Part shown: positions 54,424 to 63,422 of the stretch, piece by piece
Layout of the letters: each line of letters begins with the position of its first letter
Position numbering within the stretch: the first letter of the stretch is position 1
Origin: Pirellulales bacterium
GTDB taxonomy: Bacteria > Planctomycetota > Planctomycetia > Pirellulales > JANQPP01
Reading direction: 5' to 3'
DNA length: 64,000 bases
NCBI GenBank assembly: GCA_028289405.1
Contig: JANQPP010000076.1
Location: 28,714-92,713 of the forward strand
Translations under genes and position numbers: made by a program
The notes under the pieces: generated by a model
Databases searched by the model: none
The model's input: only the letters and a program-made list of their open reading frames with translations
What the model was told of the DNA's origin: nothing

Positions 54424-54786
54424 ATGTACGAAGGCTTGGAGATCGTTTCCAGCGGCAAACTGCTGCATGTCAAGGTGACCGGCAAGCTGACCAAAGACGC
54501 CTACCAGACTCTCGTGCCCGAGGTGGATCAGCTCATCCAAGAACACGGCAAGCTGCGCTTGCTTTTTGAGATGCACGACTTCCACGGCTGGACGGCGGGG
54601 GCTTTGTGGGAAGACGTGAAATTCGATCTCAAGCACTGGAAAGACATTGAGCGGCTGGCCATCGTGGGCGAATCGAAATGGCAGGAGGGCATGGCCCTCT
54701 TCTGCAAACCGTTCACCTCGGCGACGGTGAAATACTTTGATCACGCCGACGTGGCCCAGGCCCAAAGCTGGATCGCGGAAAGCTAA
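54424..54786 (+). CDS. SpoIIAA-like/STAS-like protein
   Basis: A 120-residue cytoplasmic protein of the SpoIIAA-like family (VTGKLTKDAYQTLVPEVDQLI, LRLLFEMHDFHGWTAGALWEDVKFD, KDIERLAIVGESKWQ). It resembles an anti-sigma antagonist fold, yet these single-domain members lack the phosphorylated serine motif. The function is unknown. It is the last gene before the island. Confidence 0.8.
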   Translation: MYEGLEIVSSGKLLHVKVTGKLTKDAYQTLVPEVDQLIQEHGKLRLLFEMHDFHGWTAGALWEDVKFDLKHWKDIERLAIVGESKWQEGMALFCKPFTSATVKYFDHADVAQAQSWIAES

Positions 54787-55452
54787 TTTGCCCAGTAGCG
54801 AGCCTGACAGCTATGTCGGTCGTCATGCCTGCCTGAAAGGTGGCCTCCAACAGAATAAGACCGTCCGCGAACTTCTGGTCACCTCGGAAATTCGATCTGA
54901 GCAATGTGGCAACCAGGCCGTCCCATCTGTTGAAGGGATATCAGTCGTTCGAGCGAATGATGACCTCCCGCGTCGTTCGATATGTTGCGATTCAAGCATC
55001 ATTGGATTCGCTGCTAGGTTGCGCCGAATCAATGAATCATCAAACCATGGGGCTCGTTTGCGTTCGTGCGCCGGCCAAACCAGCCGAGCAGCCCTCGAAT
55101 CGTCGGCGACGGAACGTCCGATCGGTCCTGTGGCTACATATGTAAGGCTAACAATTGTCAGGCCGAGCCGACACTTGGCCCAGTCATAGTGGAACACGCT
55201 GACTCGCCATGCATCGCCTGGGATACCCCATCTTCTTCTTGGCACAGCAATTGTGTTTTCGGTTCGAAAACAACTTTTCGCGTCGTCTCGGACTGTGCTA
55301 TGGTAGCGCCGGACAAAGGACGTTTTCCGGCATTACTTTGCGGGCGCCGAAGAACTCACAGGGCATTCTGACTTGCCAACTGATTGAATGATCCGCCGCC
55401 GACATCGAAACCCCCTTGGGGCCGGCGAGCGATTGAACCAGATACGGAGTAA
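54787..55452. other. Gene-poor stretch at the left edge of the island
   Basis: No supported gene in 666 bases. Open frames of 100-150 codons on both strands overlap each other and match no family I recognise. There is no tRNA gene and no obvious attachment repeat. GC content seems lower than in the preceding genes, so the accessory DNA probably starts within this stretch. Confidence 0.5.
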
Positions 55453-56451
55453 ATGGCGCATTTACCGAGCGATAGATTGGAGCACTCGGCAGACGTAGGA
55501 ATTGGACTCGCCATCGGCCCGGAGAAAGAGCCGCTGCCCGTACTTATTGCCGACTCCGGTAACGCCGCTCGATTCGCCTGGGAGGAGTTCATCTACGGCC
55601 GGCTGGCGAACCATCGAACGCGCCGTGTCTATCGGCGCGCGATCGAACGTTTCTTCGAGTGGTGCCACGACCGTCAACTCGAACTCGCTCGCATCGCACC
55701 GGCAGACGTTGGTCGATATCTCGATTCCCTGCCGCTGGCAGCGACGACCAAGAAGGTTCACCTGACGGCGATCCGGCATCTGTTTGACGAACTGGTGACC
55801 AGGCACGCCGTGGTGCTCAACCCCGCGCTGTCAGCTCGCACTGAGCGAGTGGAAGTCATCGAAGGCAAGACGTCGGAGATCACCGCCAGGCAAGTCCGAA
55901 AGCTCTTCGCAACGATCGATACGTCGCACGTCGTGGGGCTGCGCGACCGCGCTATCGTCGGAATTCTTGTTTACACAGCAGTTCGCGTTGGTGCGGTCGC
56001 AAAGCTTCGCCACGGCGATTTCTACGACGCCGGCGATCAGCACTGCCTGCGGTTCAATGAAAAGGGTGGCAAGTCTCGCGAGATCCCGGTCCGCCATGAT
56101 CTGCGCGGCTTTCTCTTGGACTACCTCCGTACCTCCGGATTGGATCACTCCGACAAGAGCAGGCCACTCTTCCGCACAACGACCAGGCGCACCAAACGAC
56201 TAACGACGAGGTCAATGACGGCCGACGACATGGCCCGCATGGTCAAGCGTCGACTACGTGATGCCGGGCTTTCGCTTCGACTATCGCCCCACTCGTTCCG
56301 CGTCTGCACTCTGACCAACCTCCTCAAGCAAGGCGTTCCGCTCGAGGACGTACAAACCCTGGCAGGGCACAAAGACCCGCGAACCACCCGTCTCTAAGAT
56401 CGACGCCATAAGCAGGTGACGCGCAACATCGTCGAGCGGATTTCCATATGA
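55453..56451 (+). pseudogene. Tyrosine recombinase/integrase with stop codon at the catalytic tyrosine
   Basis: The open frame ends at 56397 after 314 residues, but the same frame continues to a TGA at 56449-56451 with the usual family tail (DRRHKQVTRNIVERISI). The core-binding domain is at about 40-125. Catalytic residues are Arg178 (TAVRVGA), His280 and Arg283 (HSFR) and His306 (LAGHKDPRTT). The nucleophile Tyr is expected nine residues after His306, at position 315. That codon (56395-56397) is TAA, one base from TAC or TAT. The rest is well conserved. A point mutation, a sequencing error or deliberate silencing of the integrase are all possible. It lies at the left end of the Dpd-type island. 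Confidence 0.85.
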
Positions 56452-56524
56452 CGAGCCCGAGCTTCACTCGGATCTCCCACGCGGGCATGCTTGTACTCAG
56501 AATCCACCCTTGGTAACCTTTTGA

Positions 56525-56542
56525 TACCTTTGGCTTAAGGTA
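56525..56542 (+). promoter_or_regulatory. Inverted repeat TACCTT-N6-AAGGTA, candidate operator
   Basis: A perfect 6-bp dyad with a 6-nt spacer, 15 bp before the start of the MerR-like gene; a partial copy (AACCTT) lies just upstream. The spacing fits binding by the small DNA-binding protein encoded next to it. Confidence 0.45.
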
Positions 56543-56557
56543 ATTCCGGAGCAAGCC

Positions 56558-56791
56558 ATGCCCAACATAAGTGATTACATGACCGTCAAGGAAGCTGCCG
56601 CGTACTTAGGTGTGACGCCAAATACGCTGCGAAACTGGGGAGCAGCGGGCAAGATCAGTGAACTCCGGCACCCAGTGAACAATTATCGCCTGTACCGAGA
56701 GTCTGATCTCAACGCTTTGCTCAACCAGATTGAAGACCAAGATACATCGCGTCGAAAAAGTGATTCCTTACGACGTCGCAAACGCAAGTGA
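56558..56791 (+). CDS. MerR/excisionase-like helix-turn-helix protein
   Basis: A 77-residue DNA-binding protein with the classical MerR/Xis opening YMTVKEAAAYLGVTPNTLRNWGAAG. The wing YRLYRESDLNALLNQI follows, with a basic tail (RRKSDSLRRRKRK). There is no effector domain. Next to an integrase it could be the directionality factor; in front of the dpd-type genes it could be their regulator. CCGGAG precedes the ATG. It is 63 bp from the helicase gene. Confidence 0.75.
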   Translation: MPNISDYMTVKEAAAYLGVTPNTLRNWGAAGKISELRHPVNNYRLYRESDLNALLNQIEDQDTSRRKSDSLRRRKRK

Positions 56792-56854
56792 TGCCCATCA
56801 TTTGGTATGCCATAGGTCAGGTCCCACGATCGCTTCAGGCAACGCGAGGCGTAA

Positions 56855-59800
56855 ATGGAAGGTTTTTTCGTCAAGCATACATATCGTGGCATCGGAAAAG
56901 TCACTGCAGTCGAGGCAGGATGCATGGTGGTACGTTTTTGTGATGATGGAAGCCAAGCTACTTTTGACACCGAAGCGTTTAGCGAACGCGAACTGCGGCG
57001 AATTACGTTACCGCTGCGCACTCGATGTATGGCAGGAGATAGCGAGTGCACAGTCAACTCCGTCGACCGATCGTCCGCCGTCAATGCACCTAGCTTCTAC
57101 CAGGTGACGTATCTGCAGACTGGACTTCGCGCAAAAGTCTCAGAAGTAGACCTGTTGCTGTCAGCGGAAGAACAGAGTGACGATCCCTTATCGATCCTCG
57201 CTGGACTTGGCCAGGGCGGGTATTCCCTATTTCAGGTTCGGGAGAACTTGGTCACTGTATTGAATCAACAGTTCCGTCACGGCAGTGGTTTGCGAGCTTT
57301 GCTGTCAAGCCGCATCGATTTGCGCCCTCACCAAGCGTATGTGGCAGGACTCGTACTTCTCGACGCCAAACGCCGATTCTTGCTCGCCGATGAAGTGGGA
57401 CTTGGAAAGACGATCGAGGCGGGAATCGTCATCCACGACCTGCTGATAAACAAACCGACGGCGAAAATTCTGATCGTTTGCCCAGGTGCGTTGACGCAGC
57501 AATGGCTGTGCGAAATGTATTCCAAGTTTGGCGGCCAGGTTTTCAAGTTGCTTGAACTTCATGCGTCCGACCGAATGAACTGGCCGAAAATCACAAAGCT
57601 GATCGCTCCGTTTTCCCAGGCTGCGTATGAGTATGCGGAGCAACTGCTGGCGGTTCCTTGGGACATGGTTGTCATTGATGAGGCTCACCATCTGCTTGCC
57701 TCCGAAAGTCTGTACGAATTCGCGGTACGACTATCGAACACCGCGCCGTCGCTCTTGCTGCTAAGCGCGATTCCGGCTCAGCGACGTGAAGACGAGTTCC
57801 TTCGGTTACTCGGTTTGCTCGATCCGCAGCAGTACACACCGGAAGTGGTGGCCCAGCGAGACCGGTTCCGCGAACTGTTTGAGGCTCAACGCGCGATCGG
57901 ACGGAAACTGCGACTGTTGCGGCGGCGTCTCGATGGAATCGCAAGTCACGATTTCACCAAAGAAGAAACCGTTGAGCAAGCGACAGATCTGCTTACCCTT
58001 CCCGTCTTACGCGACGATGCAACGCTTGCGGCAAAGGTCGATAGCCTGACATCGTTGACCGATGGTTTTCAGCAAGAAGTTGGAGAAATCTTCCACTACG
58101 TCGGCGATTCTTATCGCATCAATCGGCGAATTCTAAGAAACCGCCGCGAGCGACTTGTTGAAGAAGAGCAAATCGTCCCCATTGAACGCACAATCGCCTT
58201 GCTTCCTTACTCAGCCGAGCAATTGGAGTCGGAAGTCAATGAAGCGATTCACAGGTTGGTCGTTTCGGCAAAGCAAAAAGGCCTTCGCGACGAGTTGCTA
58301 ACCACTCTTTCACGCTTCCTTTGGCAGAGCACCGTCCATCCACGGGCTGTTGGCGACGTTCTCGAGTCACTGGCGACAGCAGAACCGCGAAAGTTGAAAG
58401 AACGGGGAATCGACTTCCTTGCACTTGGATATCTTTGCGGTTACTCGGAATGGGATGCCTACCTCGACCTCTTGTGCAAGGCAGTACGGCACTGCGTAGA
58501 CGACGATCTTGTGCGGGAAGCGATGACGTGCGCAATGCGTTGGAGTCGGGATGCCAGGAGTTTCACACGCTACAACGAATTGGTGAAGCAACTGAGGAAC
58601 AGGATGTCGCCGCGTAGTCGCCCGCCGAAGATATTGGTGTTCGCTGGATTCCCGGATGTTGCGGCGGATTTGGCCAACCGATTGCGGCGGGATTTCGGTG
58701 AGGAAGCCATAACCGAGTTCAGAAGCGAACTGGAACGCGAAGAGAAAGAGGCAAATGTCAGACGATTCCGCTCCGATCCAACGACCTGGTTGATGGTTTC
58801 GGATGAAAGTGGTGGCGAAGGCCGTAATTTTCAGTTTGCCGACGGATTGATCCACTTCGATACACCTTGGTACGTCAGTCGTGTCGAACAACGAATCGGT
58901 CGCCTAGATCGTCTGGGCCGTGAGAAGCAAGCTCATGCGGAAGTACTTTCCGAAGTGTTTTTTGATGACACCTCCGTCGAAGGCGGTTTGGTTCGTTGTT
59001 ACGACAGCGGAATAGGCGTCTATCGGCGGTCAATCAGCGGTCTGGAGTTCGCCTTGCGTGACGTCGAGACGCGGATTGTTCACACGGCCATTGATGAGGG
59101 CACTGCAGGTCTAAACCAAATTGCTGAAGAACTCGCCGATTTCGCCGAGGAAGAACGCGCTCGTGACGAGAGCGAGGCATTACTCGATGAAGCGTCCTTC
59201 GACAGACTCGCGGCAGAGAAGTTTCGGCGTGTCAGGCATTCGGAGCAAAACGAACTCGCACTCGAACAGACGTTTACTGAGTACCTGCGGATGGTTGCGT
59301 CGAATCGCTCCGTACGTCGAATAAGTGATTCTGAGTTTGCGGACGGTTTGTGGATGCTTCGAGCGGATGAGATCCATCAAATCCGCGGGGAATCGACCAG
59401 CAGCGTACTCGATCAAACCACGCCATTCACGGGGTCGTTTCGACGTGCCATCGCGCAACAACGACTTGATTTGCACTTCTTCAACCTGGGCCACCCCTTG
59501 TTTGAAGCAATCTGTCACGCGTTGTTCAACGACACCGTCGGGCGAACCTACGCCGTCGAAGTAAAAGACCTGGCACGTGAGCCTTGGATTGGGTTCGAGT
59601 TTGTGTTTCATCCCGTCCCTGACACGTCGCAACTGAGGGATAACGTCGGCTTGCAGAATCAGGCTCGACAACTGTTCACATTTCAGCCCAAACACGTCTT
59701 TTGCCGATATGACGGACGGCTTGAAGACGATGCCGAAATGTTGCTTCACATGCGCCAGTCGCTCGACAAGGAAGACAAGGGGCGCATTTGGTGGAATCTG

Positions 59801-60121
59801 ACAAAAAACAAAGCTCTCGTTTTGCAGGAGGTGTTCACTTCGCCGAGTTGGGATCAACTTGTCTATCAGTTGTCCGAATCTGCAACTGATGAAGCGACTC
59901 GCCGCTTCGCGAGCGAAGTAAATGCCGTTGTTGTAACGGCCAGCAAGCGTTTGAGCGAACAAATGAGACAACTCACCAACGCGAACGGCGAAGCACATGA
60001 AGTTGAACAACTCCAATGCTTGCAAAGGTCGCTTCAGGACTGGCGAGTTCAGCTTGATTCGATCGGCTTTCTGTCAATCAACGGACGAATCCTAGAAAGG
60101 ACAACGAATGCACGAAGTTGA
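56855..60121 (+). CDS. dpdE: SNF2/RapA-like helicase, DpdE candidate
   Basis: A 1088-residue superfamily 2 ATPase. An N-terminal Tudor-like beta domain (RGIGKVTAVEAGCMVVRF) precedes the motor: LRPHQAYVAGLVLLD, Walker A ADEVGLGKTIEAG (about 178), DEAH (about 273), motif III LLLLSAIPAQRR (Ile instead of the usual Thr), motif V SDESGGEGRNFQFAD and motif VI EQRIGRLDRLGR (about 678). A long C-terminal helical part follows. RapA-type remodelers have this arrangement. The size and place before a RecQ-like gene and two DpdG/DpdH-like genes match DpdE of the 7-deazaguanine DNA modification/restriction system. The gene overlaps the next by 14 bp. Confidence 0.75.
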   Translation: MEGFFVKHTYRGIGKVTAVEAGCMVVRFCDDGSQATFDTEAFSERELRRITLPLRTRCMAGDSECTVNSVDRSSAVNAPSFYQVTYLQTGLRAKVSEVDLLLSAEEQSDDPLSILAGLGQGGYSLFQVRENLVTVLNQQFRHGSGLRALLSSRIDLRPHQAYVAGLVLLDAKRRFLLADEVGLGKTIEAGIVIHDLLINKPTAKILIVCPGALTQQWLCEMYSKFGGQVFKLLELHASDRMNWPKITKLIAPFSQAAYEYAEQLLAVPWDMVVIDEAHHLLASESLYEFAVRLSNTAPSLLLLSAIPAQRREDEFLRLLGLLDPQQYTPEVVAQRDRFRELFEAQRAIGRKLRLLRRRLDGIASHDFTKEETVEQATDLLTLPVLRDDATLAAKVDSLTSLTDGFQQEVGEIFHYVGDSYRINRRILRNRRERLVEEEQIVPIERTIALLPYSAEQLESEVNEAIHRLVVSAKQKGLRDELLTTLSRFLWQSTVHPRAVGDVLESLATAEPRKLKERGIDFLALGYLCGYSEWDAYLDLLCKAVRHCVDDDLVREAMTCAMRWSRDARSFTRYNELVKQLRNRMSPRSRPPKILVFAGFPDVAADLANRLRRDFGEEAITEFRSELEREEKEANVRRFRSDPTTWLMVSDESGGEGRNFQFADGLIHFDTPWYVSRVEQRIGRLDRLGREKQAHAEVLSEVFFDDTSVEGGLVRCYDSGIGVYRRSISGLEFALRDVETRIVHTAIDEGTAGLNQIAEELADFAEEERARDESEALLDEASFDRLAAEKFRRVRHSEQNELALEQTFTEYLRMVASNRSVRRISDSEFADGLWMLRADEIHQIRGESTSSVLDQTTPFTGSFRRAIAQQRLDLHFFNLGHPLFEAICHALFNDTVGRTYAVEVKDLAREPWIGFEFVFHPVPDTSQLRDNVGLQNQARQLFTFQPKHVFCRYDGRLEDDAEMLLHMRQSLDKEDKGRIWWNLTKNKALVLQEVFTSPSWDQLVYQLSESATDEATRRFASEVNAVVVTASKRLSEQMRQLTNANGEAHEVEQLQCLQRSLQDWRVQLDSIGFLSINGRILERTTNARS

Positions 60122-62558
60122 GGCGTTGCGTAATGCGCTTCGACAGAACACACCTGACGGTTTGCTGTTTGACAAACCGCCAGCGCCACAACCTGCGCTC
60201 TCATCTGCGATCTGGCGGTTCTTGAAAGCATGGAATGATAACCCAGAATTAGGTCCAGACCATGCTGTCTTGCTCAGGCAGATTGCCCGATGGAGTGAAG
60301 GAGATCGGCATCTTGGTGTCGTCCCAGAGAACTTGAGTCGGTTCTTTCGCAATTCTCAGATTGCTCTTTCGGTCACGGGATCACTTCGTGCAACTCCATT
60401 TTGTCCATCCTGGCTGACCGAGGACGCCCTGCCAGACGATGGCATTGACGCAGTTTCTAGTCTGCGCTTGGCAACCGATCCCGTGCCGGCTGAATCATAC
60501 GTAACGAAACTCGGCTTTGAGAGTTGGCGATCACCCGCCCAGAAAGAAGCGGCTTGGGCGGCGCTGACGGCACATCCTGGACAAACCACTCTGATCGTTC
60601 TGCCGACAGGGATGGGAAAGAGCCTGTGTTTTCAGCTACTTTCGATGTTCGGCACTGGACTTACGGTTGTCGTTGTTCCGACGGTAGCACTAGCCATTGA
60701 CCAGTGGCGAAGCGCCAGATCTGTTTTCAAGAATGTGCCTGGCGTTAATCCACTCTACTTCGCGGCTCAGGATCCTGACATCGATCCTGCGAATGTCGTC
60801 CATGCGATTTCCGCTGGCCAATGCAGGATCGTTTTCACGTCGCCAGAAGCGTGTGTTTCGGGACGCCTTCGAAAAGTAATCGAGGAGACTGCGTCGGACG
60901 GACGACTCGAAAACCTGGTGATCGACGAAGCACATTTGATCGACACATGGGGTGCGTTTTTCCGCGTAGATTTTCAGATTCTCGCGGGACTGCGCCGCCG
61001 CTGGATAGGAAGGAGCAACGGACGACTTCGAACGTTTTTGCTATCCGCGACAATTACTCCCTCTTGTCGCTCAACATTGAAAGAGCTATTTCCCAGCTAC
61101 GATGGCAGCAGAGAAGAGTACGATGCGACACGCGATCGAGAGTTTCTTTATCAGCAGTTGCGTCCGGAAATGGTCTATTACGACCGGTTGTTCGACTCGG
61201 AACCCGATCGAGATGCCGCCGTAATCGAATGCGTCTGGCACTTGCCTCGCCCCGCGATTGTATACACTACGGAAGTTGACGAGGCGAAGGCGTTGCAAGA
61301 CCGCTTATGCTTCCTACACGGATTCAGGCGAATTGGTTGCTTTCACGGTGACACGCCGTCTCGGCAACGTCGCCAACTTCTTACCCAGTGGCGGGACGAT
61401 GAAATTGATTTGATGGTGGCTACATCCGCCTTCGGCCTTGGTGTCGACAAGCCAGACGTGCGATCCGTTGTTCACGCGTGTTACCCCGAAGACCTGAATC
61501 GCTACTATCAGGAAATCGGTCGAGGCGGGCGCGACGGTTTCTCAAGCATCTGCTTGTTGCTCCCAACCACCAAGGACTTCCGAGTCGCAAAAAGGCTTTC
61601 CCCGAAGTTGTTGGGGGAGGAGCTAATTCAGAAACGATGGGAGGCTCTGTGGAAATCAAGGAAGCCCGTCAAAGAAGATGAGAATCGATGGAAGTTGTGT
61701 CTGAACTCCAAGCGTCAGACGCTCGTTGGCGTTCGAACGTGGAGCGAAAACGTTCGTTGGAATAAACGGCTGATTCTGCAACTCAAGCGAACCGGAAAGA
61801 TAGAGCTTTTGGATGCACGCTATGATCCTGGCGAGGACGGTGACTCCGATCCGACCGAATGGGTTGAGGTGCAACTACAATCATTGTTCGCACCTGAATC
61901 GCCAAAGGTTGGCGAATCCATTGCTGACCAACGCAACGAGGAAGTCGCAAACTCGCGCCGCGGACTCGATCAAATCGAAGCGTATCTTCAGTCGTCCAGG
62001 TGCGTCAGTCGCACGCTAAGGGATCTTTACGGCAACGACACTCGAAGAGTCTGCGGTGGTTGTCGCTGGTGTCGCAGGGAAGGTCGCCCCGCCGGTCACT
62101 TGCCGCACATTGAATTCGAGGTTACTTCGCAGGCCGACGTCGCTCCACGAATCGTAATCGTCCAGAACTGCCCAGCACCGGACGGCGCACGTTCACGGAG
62201 TTTTGCGGGTGTGCTCCGGCGTTGCATCGAACAAAAGGGAATCCATCGGTTCGCGGCAGCAAGTACAACTCTCCATGCCGTCTTACCTGTTTTCGCAACC
62301 GCATTCGCATATCGAGGCGAGCCAAGATATCGAGCGGACGACGCAGAACGCGAACAACCTTTCGTATTGTCGCCCAATGAGCGCATCGTCGTCTTCCACT
62401 TTGGCGAGATTCTCCCGTCAGCGGCAGAACTTGATCGTGGCGGCGAAGTCATCCACGTGCTTGGAAAGGGGCTTTCGTTTCAAGACATCAGGTATCAATT
62501 ACCGAAGCGATGCACGAATCCTGATTTCTACGCAGATGTCGAACAATGGTTGATGTAG
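60108..62558 (+). CDS. dpdF: RecQ-like DEAH helicase, DpdF candidate
   Basis: An 816-residue RecQ-family ATPase. An unmatched N-terminal region (1-140) is followed by PTGMGKSLCFQLL (Walker A, about 165), DEAHLIDTWG (about 272), LLSATITPSC, FHGDTPSRQRR, VATSAFGLGVDKPDVRSVVHACYPEDLNRYYQE and the arginine-finger IGRGGRDG (about 470). A Cys cluster CGGCRWC (about 647) may bind zinc. It starts inside dpdE. RecQ alone would be shorter and would end with RQC and HRDC domains, which are absent. The order and size fit DpdF. Confidence 0.77.
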   Translation: MHEVEALRNALRQNTPDGLLFDKPPAPQPALSSAIWRFLKAWNDNPELGPDHAVLLRQIARWSEGDRHLGVVPENLSRFFRNSQIALSVTGSLRATPFCPSWLTEDALPDDGIDAVSSLRLATDPVPAESYVTKLGFESWRSPAQKEAAWAALTAHPGQTTLIVLPTGMGKSLCFQLLSMFGTGLTVVVVPTVALAIDQWRSARSVFKNVPGVNPLYFAAQDPDIDPANVVHAISAGQCRIVFTSPEACVSGRLRKVIEETASDGRLENLVIDEAHLIDTWGAFFRVDFQILAGLRRRWIGRSNGRLRTFLLSATITPSCRSTLKELFPSYDGSREEYDATRDREFLYQQLRPEMVYYDRLFDSEPDRDAAVIECVWHLPRPAIVYTTEVDEAKALQDRLCFLHGFRRIGCFHGDTPSRQRRQLLTQWRDDEIDLMVATSAFGLGVDKPDVRSVVHACYPEDLNRYYQEIGRGGRDGFSSICLLLPTTKDFRVAKRLSPKLLGEELIQKRWEALWKSRKPVKEDENRWKLCLNSKRQTLVGVRTWSENVRWNKRLILQLKRTGKIELLDARYDPGEDGDSDPTEWVEVQLQSLFAPESPKVGESIADQRNEEVANSRRGLDQIEAYLQSSRCVSRTLRDLYGNDTRRVCGGCRWCRREGRPAGHLPHIEFEVTSQADVAPRIVIVQNCPAPDGARSRSFAGVLRRCIEQKGIHRFAAASTTLHAVLPVFATAFAYRGEPRYRADDAEREQPFVLSPNERIVVFHFGEILPSAAELDRGGEVIHVLGKGLSFQDIRYQLPKRCTNPDFYADVEQWLM

Positions 62559-62568
62559 GAGTGAGTCG

Positions 62569-63420
62569 ATGTTTACAGATGGACCCGTTACCCCTTTACA
62601 CGTTGAAACGTTGGTCGATGTGTTGCGACGGCTTGGGAATCGGAAGATGACCAGAGACGCGATCTATGCAATCCTTCAACCGAACGGCATAACGAAATCC
62701 CAGGATCAATCGAAAAACGCGGTTCGGGCGGCCATCGAACTCAAACTAGTTGTTGAAAAGGATCGGACAGAACTGGAACTAACCGAGGCAGGGAAGGGTC
62801 GTCGGTCTGTGCGAGAATGCGTGCTGGATGCCATCGATCAATTGGTACTCGCGAGCACTGATGTCGAGTATTACTTTGCCCTTTTCTACAGCTATATGCT
62901 CGGCCTGAACAAGGATACGGTGAAAGGCACTCGTGACGACTGGGTGAAAGGCTTCAACCGTGACGTGTTCGACAACAAGAAGCAGACGAATCCATTCAAC
63001 GCTGAAAAATGGAGCGGACTTCACCGCTGGTTGGTTTATACGGGACTCGGATGGAATGACCCAAGTGACAAGTTTCAGTGCAATCCCTATGAGCGTGTTA
63101 AGCGGAGGTTGCCCGACATTTTCAATGGGGACAAAAAGCTAGATGACGACACGTTCATGGACCGTCTTTCGGTTGCGTGTCCGGAACTCGATGGCGGTGA
63201 AATCTTCAAGCAAGCCAATCGCAGTGCCAGCGACAACCGGCACTGCACGTTGGGGTTGAGTCATGCTCTGACGGAGTTGCATCTCGACAACCAGATAAAG
63301 TTGCACTGTTCGCCCGACAGCGGCGGATGGAGTTTACAGTATGCATCGCCGCCGAATGACGGCAAGACGCTACGCTCCGATCGAATGGATTTCGTTGAGA
63401 TCAAGAAAGGAGTGAAGTAA
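62569..63420 (+). CDS. dpdG: DpdG candidate
   Basis: A 283-residue cytoplasmic protein without catalytic motifs. The first 80 residues look like a winged helix (LRRLGNRKMTRDAIYAIL, KNAVRAAIELKLVVEKD, LELTEAGKGRR). The middle is helical with KWSGLHRWLVYTGLGWND. The end contains HCTLGLSHALTELHLDN. It begins 11 bp after dpdF and ends 3 bp before the ATPase gene. Position and length match DpdG; sequence identity could not be searched here. Confidence 0.65.
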   Translation: MFTDGPVTPLHVETLVDVLRRLGNRKMTRDAIYAILQPNGITKSQDQSKNAVRAAIELKLVVEKDRTELELTEAGKGRRSVRECVLDAIDQLVLASTDVEYYFALFYSYMLGLNKDTVKGTRDDWVKGFNRDVFDNKKQTNPFNAEKWSGLHRWLVYTGLGWNDPSDKFQCNPYERVKRRLPDIFNGDKKLDDDTFMDRLSVACPELDGGEIFKQANRSASDNRHCTLGLSHALTELHLDNQIKLHCSPDSGGWSLQYASPPNDGKTLRSDRMDFVEIKKGVK

Positions 63421-63422
63421 CG

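Noticed and set aside
54823..55245. 140-codon minus-strand frame in the gene-poor stretch
   Set aside because: It overlaps competing plus-strand frames of equal quality and lacks a recognisable domain or start site.
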